In this document: in pieces, positions 15,484 to 19,684 of the stretch | Position numbering within the stretch: position 1 is the first letter of the stretch | Layout: the number at the start of each line of letters is the position of its first letter | Origin: TA-21 sp036557405 | GTDB taxonomy: Archaea > Thermoproteota > Nitrososphaeria > Nitrososphaerales > Nitrososphaeraceae | Assembly: GCA_036557405.1 (NCBI GenBank) | Contig: DATBHO010000022.1 | Location: 1-19,684, forward strand | Direction of reading: 5' to 3' | Length of the DNA stretch: 19,684 bases | Program-made: the position numbers and the translations under genes | Notes under the pieces: generated by a model | What the model saw: the letters and a program-made list of their open reading frames with translations, nothing else | Databases searched by the model: none | Told to the model about the DNA's origin: nothing

Positions 15484-16018
15484 TATTAATTAGATCTAGA
15501 CCTCCGGATATTTGAACACACAAATAAAATGAGCAGCGTTTTTATACTTTGCTTAAATAAGATCCTTAATTCTTATTTACTTTCATGCGGACAAACTCAC
15601 CACGAACATAGATACGGAATCTGAAGGCGCAATTTATCCTGCGTGGATAAAATTCACTCTTCTATCCATATCAAATGAAATCGTCGAGACAAAAGTACAT
15701 CTACTGGTGGGATATTCTCTATCACTTCCTAAACAACCCACCAGTAATTTATTAAATTTTCCCTTTTATGGGACTCATTGCTTTACCTTACTTACTCTAT
15801 AGGCAGAAAACGAGTTTCAAATTGTATGAGTGTGGGACCCTATCTATTGCCCATATCAAACGTTTCTATATTTTTTTCTTATGTTCTTCGTCGATCCAGA
15901 TAGCTATATGATTCGCCCATTCAGGACAAAAACAGGATCAGATCATGCTTTCTAGAAACGATAGATTCCAACAACGAGAAAAATATTCATATTTCTTTAG
16001 CCCATTCCTTTATATAAT
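15484..16018. other. Divergent promoter region
   Basis: This 535-base gap separates the fusion oxidoreductase (-) from the PhoD-like gene (+). It holds the fusion gene's promoter (AGTATAAAAAC on the - strand, near 15540-15550) and SD (15500-15505). A perfect 10-bp inverted repeat, TACTGGTGGG at 15702-15711 and CCCACCAGTA at 15737-15746, has a 25-base spacer. A + strand frame without a start codon is open from about 15557 to 15798 and may be a remnant; I recognise nothing in it. On the + strand a TATA-like TTTATATAAT abuts the PhoD start at 16019. Confidence 0.35.
15702..15746. repeat. Perfect 10-bp inverted repeat
   Basis: TACTGGTGGG and CCCACCAGTA, separated by 25 bases, in the divergent promoter region. 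It is GC-richer than its surroundings and has no mismatch. It could be a paired operator half-site or an RNA stem. Confidence 0.5.
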
Positions 16019-17635
16019 ATGAAAATTCACAATAGACTTCAATCCGGTATAATTCAAGCATTCCCGTCAATATTCTTGTCAATACTAGTCATCAGTAATG
16101 CTAGTAATATACCATCCCAGCTACATGGCCAGACAATAAACAATCCTATACTAACCATTAACGAAGGAGTGGCTAGTGGGGATGTTACCTATAAAAGTGC
16201 GATGATATGGTCAAGGGCTAATAATCAATCCATCATGCATGTAAAATACGATAATAATTCAGAGTTTCTTCATCCTAATTCAGCAATCAAATGGGTTGAC
16301 AATAAGACAGATCTTGTCGGAAAAATAAAAGTAGACGATCTCAGGCCAAATACAAAATATTTCTATAAAGTCTGGTTTTCTAGCTCCGATAACCGTACCA
16401 AGAGTTCAGCTATTTTGGGAAGTTTTAGAACTGCACCAAATCCGAATTCTAGTGGTAATTCGATAAGTTTCATACTAGGTGCAGATATTGGTGGTCAAGG
16501 GTTCTGCCGTGAAGTAAAGAATGGATATTTAATTTTTGAAAAAATGAAATCACTATTGCCAGACTTTTACATTCAAAATGGTGATATGATTTATGCCATT
16601 AATGATTGTCCTAAAGATCGACCAGATGGTGATCAGAATATTCCAGGAAATTTTTCCGGAATTGCGGATGCAAAGGTCGACTGGAAGAATGAAGCTCTAG
16701 TGCATGATACATATCTAAAACATTGGACTTACAATAGAGCAGACCCTCATTTACAAGCATTTCTTGGCAACACATCTATGTACATGCAATGGGACGATCA
16801 TGAAGTCATTAATGATTTCGGATCTAAATGGTCTTATTGGAATTCCCTAAACAAGAACAGGACAGGATACCAAAATCTCGTACAATCTGGGCGAGAAACC
16901 TTCTTTAATTTCTCTCCTATAGAAAGGAACCAACAAGATCCTGATAGAATCTATAGATCATTTCACTGGGGTAAAGACATGGATCTACTAATTTTAGACG
17001 CAAGAACATACAGGAGTAGAAATGATCTTCAAGACATAAAACAATATAATAAAACTTTGCTAGGTGGTGATCAGTTGTCTTGGCTAAAAGAGACATTAGC
17101 AAATTCTAATGCGACGTGGAAGATAATAAGCAGCGATGTGCCCATGTCTATCCCTACTGGTTCAAACGCCTCTCTGTTTGGAAGAGATGGATGGGCAAAT
17201 GGGATCGATAAAGATTTTTCTTCCAAGACCGGATTTGAAAGAGAACTTTGGGATTTAATGAAATTTATTGATGATCATGACATTAATAACGTTGTATTCG
17301 TGACCACTGATGCTCATTTTCCCGCCATATTAAAATATAATGCTGATGTAAATGGGGATGGAGATCCAGTCAATGTTTATGAGATTGTCTGTGGTCCACT
17401 AAGTGCTATTCGTTTTGGGATTCCAGGAATTCCACTTCCCAAGTTTGACCCCACCTTTCAACCCACATCTTTGTATGTTGAGGGAGGAATACTCAACTTT
17501 GCATATTTTAAAATCCACAAAGGTAGTGATGGCTTAATGCACCTAAGTATTTCCATACTTGGAGAAGATGGCCGTCCTCGACACGGTTCACTTATAGATC
17601 TGGGACCTAACCAAAACACTAATCAGAATGATTGA
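16019..17635 (+). CDS. Secreted PhoD-like alkaline phosphatase/phosphodiesterase
   Basis: A 538-residue exported enzyme of the PhoD metallophosphatase family, which releases phosphate from mono- and diesters. Residues about 1-38 form a Sec-type signal (no twin Arg, unlike many bacterial PhoDs). The N-terminal beta domain shows EGVASGDVTYKSAMIWSRA at 49-67, the family hallmark, and the LRPNTKYFYKV strand at 108-118. The catalytic domain gives GADIGG (Asp156), QNGDMIYA (Asp189), QWDDHEVIND at 257-266, LLILDARTYRS at 323-333 and VTTDAHF at 428-434, the metal and phosphate ligands in family order. The length is typical. ATG 16019 is the only start that keeps the signal peptide; a TATA-like TTTATATAAT overlaps it, so a further-upstream box (AAAAATATTCATAT near 15980-15993) is a better promoter. 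With the phosphoesterase at 2992 it suggests extracellular phosphate scavenging, though no Pho-box is proven. Confidence 0.88.
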   Translation: MKIHNRLQSGIIQAFPSIFLSILVISNASNIPSQLHGQTINNPILTINEGVASGDVTYKSAMIWSRANNQSIMHVKYDNNSEFLHPNSAIKWVDNKTDLVGKIKVDDLRPNTKYFYKVWFSSSDNRTKSSAILGSFRTAPNPNSSGNSISFILGADIGGQGFCREVKNGYLIFEKMKSLLPDFYIQNGDMIYAINDCPKDRPDGDQNIPGNFSGIADAKVDWKNEALVHDTYLKHWTYNRADPHLQAFLGNTSMYMQWDDHEVINDFGSKWSYWNSLNKNRTGYQNLVQSGRETFFNFSPIERNQQDPDRIYRSFHWGKDMDLLILDARTYRSRNDLQDIKQYNKTLLGGDQLSWLKETLANSNATWKIISSDVPMSIPTGSNASLFGRDGWANGIDKDFSSKTGFERELWDLMKFIDDHDINNVVFVTTDAHFPAILKYNADVNGDGDPVNVYEIVCGPLSAIRFGIPGIPLPKFDPTFQPTSLYVEGGILNFAYFKIHKGSDGLMHLSISILGEDGRPRHGSLIDLGPNQNTNQND

Positions 17636-18390
17636 ACTGTTCTAATTTTTATTGTGCCTTTGAGATACAAAGATATATCGGAAACTTGGTGTATACAAAT
17701 CAAAGTCAATTATGAATTTTCAGCTTGAGTGTTAACTATAGTAGTAATAGTTGTACTGCGAATGAATAGTATGAGTCTCTTGAAACACCTAAAATCGAAT
17801 ATTTATGTCGTGGGAATGTTAATGGGAATTGTGCTGATAAGTTCCTTGTTTTTTGTCCCTCTGCAAGAACACTGGTAACACCAAAACAATGCAATTATGA
17901 CGAATCCCACCCGATTTTATTACAGAATGAGTTTAGAAGAATAGTGTTAGGAAAAGAATGATAAATTTGAAATCAGTATTATGTAGAACTACAGCTTGTT
18001 CAGATTGTACGATCTTTGTATCACATATTTTGTTGTTCTTTGATATTTCCCAGAAACCTTATTGTATTCATTTATCTCTCATTTTTTGTCATTCCGTTCT
18101 TTGTTAGTACTCGTATTGATGCTTTATTTTCAAAAAATACATATGCACAAATTTCTTCTAAGCCTAAAACGGAGAACGCATAAGTAAAAACTAGTGCCAC
18201 GGATTCTGTTGCTATACCATCGCCCCAGTATAGCTCTCCAATCCAATATCCTACGTTTGCTTTTTTTATCTGAAACTACATTCTCAAGACTTATTGTTCC
18301 TACTAAGCGACTTACACCTTCAGGATTATTCTTGTATTGTATTGCAAAATTTAAAACTTTTCGTGACTCGAAGTCTCTATGACTTGAACT
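17636..18390. other. Gene-poor region with decayed coding traces
   Basis: Apart from the candidate micro-protein at 17762-17878, this stretch holds broken frames. Between about 18090 and 18360, three short open pieces on the + strand look like successive parts of one secreted protein, but I recognise no family. They are probably a decayed gene; the NHL fragment follows directly. Confidence 0.3.
17762..17878 (+). CDS. Candidate 38-residue single-helix micro-protein
   Basis: An ATG-to-TAA frame encoding a basic N-terminus (MNSMSLLKHLKSN), one hydrophobic helix (about residues 14-33, YVVGMLMGIVLISSLFFVPL) and the short tail QEHW. It has the shape of a real one-helix membrane peptide. There is only a weak TATA-like AACTATAGTAG upstream and no SD, so I call it a candidate. 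Confidence 0.3.
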   Translation: MNSMSLLKHLKSNIYVVGMLMGIVLISSLFFVPLQEHW

Positions 18391-18686
18391 GATAAAGTTC
18401 CAAACTTGTCAAATTTCTTTATAGATGGTTGCATGCTACATCCCTGGTCCGATTGAGGGTCATTCACATAGACATTATCAAATTTGTCTAAGGCTAGATG
18501 TTCCATGTGACAAAATTGGGAGCTTCCATTACCTAACGATCCCCACATTAAAAGTGGTTTTCCAGTGGAATCAATTTTTTGAACGCGTTCATTTCCTCTT
18601 TCAGTAACGTAAAAGTCACCATTAGAATCAATATCAATTGTAGTTGGAAGATTGAATTCTCCAGGCTTAGAACTTGGTTTTCCATC
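18391..18686 (-). pseudogene. Duplicated internal fragment of the first NHL gene
   Basis: This matches 4521-4816 of the NHL gene on the same strand. From 18401 to 18686 no gap is needed, and I count about 27 differences in 286 bases (roughly 90% identity). The - strand frame still reads the fourth and fifth blades, for example NGDFYVTERGNERVQKIDST and FCHMEHLALDKFDNVYVND. It is closed by a TGA before the copied part and runs into unrelated codons after KFDKFG. It has no signal peptide or ATG of its own, so it is a gene fragment. The right boundary (about 18686) joins a different AT-rich frame read as MTKFVEIDDRVSLNDQ, which may be another broken gene. Confidence 0.85.
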
Positions 18687-18940
18687 TGGTCATTAAGAGA
18701 TACCCTATCATCTATTTCAACAAATTTTGTCATAGCTAAATTTACTACTGCATTTAATTTAAATATAATTAGTTCTAAGTTCCATTTCGGTGCCAAAGGT
18801 CAATCTGCTATACCGAATTGATAATCACAATAGCCCTTTACTTAAACAAGTCCTACTAAATCAGATATTAAACGGAATCTGTGAAAAGCAAACTATAAAG
18901 CTGGTGAGATTATTCCGCATTAAAACGTAGTCGAAGACCA
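18687..18940. other. Junction region beside the NHL fragment
   Basis: On the - strand a short frame (ATG 18796) reads into the NHL fragment out of frame; its first 40 residues end abruptly at the duplication edge. It may be the N-terminus of a gene interrupted by the insertion. CCGAATTGATAAT at 18813-18825 resembles the shared upstream element at 11752 and 12454. Confidence 0.3.
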
Positions 18941-19243
18941 ATGAAAGTTACAGTATATTTCTGCAAGGAACCTGATATTCAATTAGATATCTTAAGGAAG
19001 AATAAATTGAGTAGACAGGCGCTATACACTATCTATGATATAGTTTGGGAATGTGAATTTAAGAATATTCTTAATGTAGGTAAGATTTGGCTTAAATTTG
19101 TTGATGAGAAAAAACCGTTTGGAATACCGCTAAGAAAAAAAAGAAGTCATAACAAGATATCCTCTGGAGATATCATTCAAGTGGTAAATGAGTTTTACAT
19201 GGTTCATAAAATTGGTGTCAGAAAGATACAGGTATATGATTAA
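18941..19243 (+). CDS. Conserved-looking hypothetical protein (100 aa)
   Basis: A 100-residue soluble protein that I do not recognise. It reads as a compact alpha/beta domain: an N-terminal strand (MKVTVYFC), a helical middle (QALYTIYDIVWECEF), then strands and a basic loop (PLRKKRSHNK), and a closing ISSGDIIQVVNEFYMVHKIGVRKIQV. That last part, SxGDIIxVxxxFYxVxxIGVxxI, recalls small archaeal and phage proteins ending in a SVGDVV-x-x-x-Y-V-x-x-GF motif, so a mobile-element origin is conceivable, but this is a weak analogy. The basic loop could contact nucleic acid. ATG 18941 is the natural start; no SD is seen. A short hairpin (ACCTAA/TTAGGT, 19250-19266) lies just after the stop codon. Confidence 0.55.
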   Translation: MKVTVYFCKEPDIQLDILRKNKLSRQALYTIYDIVWECEFKNILNVGKIWLKFVDEKKPFGIPLRKKRSHNKISSGDIIQVVNEFYMVHKIGVRKIQVYD

Positions 19244-19249
19244 ATGATT

Positions 19250-19266
19250 ACCTAAAAAAGTTAGGT
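19250..19266 (+). terminator. Small hairpin after the 100-aa gene
   Basis: ACCTAA and TTAGGT pair around five bases, starting 6 nt after the TAA at 19241-19243. It is a weak stem and a possible 3' end signal. Confidence 0.25.
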
Positions 19267-19329
19267 CCAAAAGTGTCTGGAAGAAACCTCTGATATAAAG
19301 ACAAATATTCATGTTCTTTCAATTTACAA

Positions 19330-19425
19330 ATAATAAGTCATGTTCTGTCACAGCTAATCCGTGTATCGGAACGGCTCAGAATGATAATATGACATGTAAA
19401 GGCGGATACAACGTGATGTATGGAA
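19330..19425 (+). pseudogene. Possible RTX-like gene remnant
   Basis: The + strand frame around 19330-19425 reads SCSVTANPCIGTAQNDNMTC and then KGGYNVMYGR. GTxxNDxM and GGYNxMYG look like the first nonapeptides of RTX-type proteins of this kind. The match stops near 19425, exactly where the opposite-strand TSP3 similarity begins. This would mark a breakpoint between two gene remnants. The evidence is a short motif only. Confidence 0.25.
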
Positions 19426-19469
19426 GGACAGTTGTCTTGATAGTTAAGTACACCGTCGTTATCGAAATC

Positions 19470-19684
19470 TTATACATAATCACACACATCGCCCCGACCA
19501 TCACCATCAGCATCTTCTTGACCCGGATTGGCAATCCAAGGGCAATTGTCTTGTGAATCCACCAAACCATCAGAATCATAATCCGTCAAATCAGGATCGC
19601 ACGCATCGCCATGACCATCACCATCAGCATCTTCTTGACCCGGATTGGCAATCCAAGGGCAATTGTCTTGTGAATCCACCAAAC
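19470..19684 (-). CDS. Thrombospondin type 3 repeat protein, C-terminal part
   Basis: The - strand frame is open from the right window edge to a TAA at 19470-19472. It encodes about 70 residues of TSP3 repeats with the classic calcium-binding pattern: DSDGLVDSQDNCPW, then NPGQEDADGDGHGDACD. The unit is 39 residues and is repeated at DNA level with a 117-bp period; 72 bases at 19496-19567 and 19613-19684 are identical. The N-terminus, including any signal peptide, lies outside the window, so total length and function cannot be judged. TSP3 arrays in prokaryotes are usually surface or matrix proteins. The TAA appears to be a premature stop, since a further half repeat is readable just after it in the same frame. 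Confidence 0.8.
   Translation of the reverse strand, partial: LVDSQDNCPWIANPGQEDADGDGHGDACDPDLTDYDSDGLVDSQDNCPWIANPGQEDADGDGRGDVCDYV
19496..19684 (-). repeat. 117-bp tandem repeat in the TSP3 gene
   Basis: Two copies are visible, the second cut by the window edge; 72 of 72 comparable bases are identical. The unit equals 39 codons, so unit gain or loss keeps the reading frame. Confidence 0.85.

Noticed and set aside
18391..18686. Fragment as an independent small NHL gene
   Set aside because: It has no signal peptide, its frame is closed by a stop before the homologous part, and the similarity ends abruptly on both sides.
17636..18940. Insertion sequence around the debris region
   Set aside because: No transposase motif, terminal inverted repeat or target-site duplication could be found.

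Overview
The window is AT-rich DNA that looks archaeal, most likely from a soil ammonia-oxidising archaeon (Nitrososphaerales; the low GC is like that of Candidatus Nitrosocosmicus). This is inferred from several signs. Many genes have an archaeal TATA-like box about 25-35 nt before the start codon and little or no leader. TTG starts recur. The gene content is thaumarchaeal in style: secreted NHL-repeat proteins, an RTX-like protein, thrombospondin type 3 repeats, a purple-acid-phosphatase-like enzyme and a PhoD phosphatase. No rRNA, tRNA, CRISPR array or intact insertion sequence was seen.

Layout. Positions 1-4000 (+) hold three exported proteins: an RTX-like calcium-binding repeat protein, a PQQ-dependent sugar dehydrogenase-like beta-propeller and a metallophosphoesterase. 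Positions 4385-5449 (-) encode a six-bladed NHL-repeat secreted protein. Positions 5450-7350 are gene-poor: a decayed copy of the metallophosphoesterase, a small CxxC/CxxC zinc-ribbon-like protein and a 48-residue one-helix membrane protein. Positions 7579-10283 (-) hold a GYD-domain protein, an ArsR-type repressor and DUF899 thioredoxin-like pair in one operon, and a NiCoT nickel/cobalt transporter. Positions 10531-13113 contain a frameshifted DUF2283-like remnant, a second NHL-repeat protein, a two-CBS protein and two small membrane proteins. Positions 13474-15483 (-) encode an unusual fusion: a multi-helix membrane domain, one canonical C2H2 zinc finger and a type II NADH dehydrogenase-like flavoprotein. 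Positions 16019-17635 (+) encode a secreted PhoD-like phosphatase. Positions 17636-19684 are mostly debris: a duplicated internal fragment of the first NHL gene, an unrecognised 100-residue protein, and a TSP3-repeat gene that enters from the right edge and is cut by an in-frame stop.

Taken together, the window encodes an envelope and extracellular toolkit: two phosphatases, a sugar dehydrogenase and adhesion or calcium-binding repeat proteins. With it come a respiratory-chain flavoprotein, a metal importer and small regulators. Four or five gene remnants lie between the intact genes, two of them derived from intact genes in the same window, so this looks like a recombining, decaying accessory region. 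The most distinctive object is the membrane/C2H2/NDH-2 fusion.
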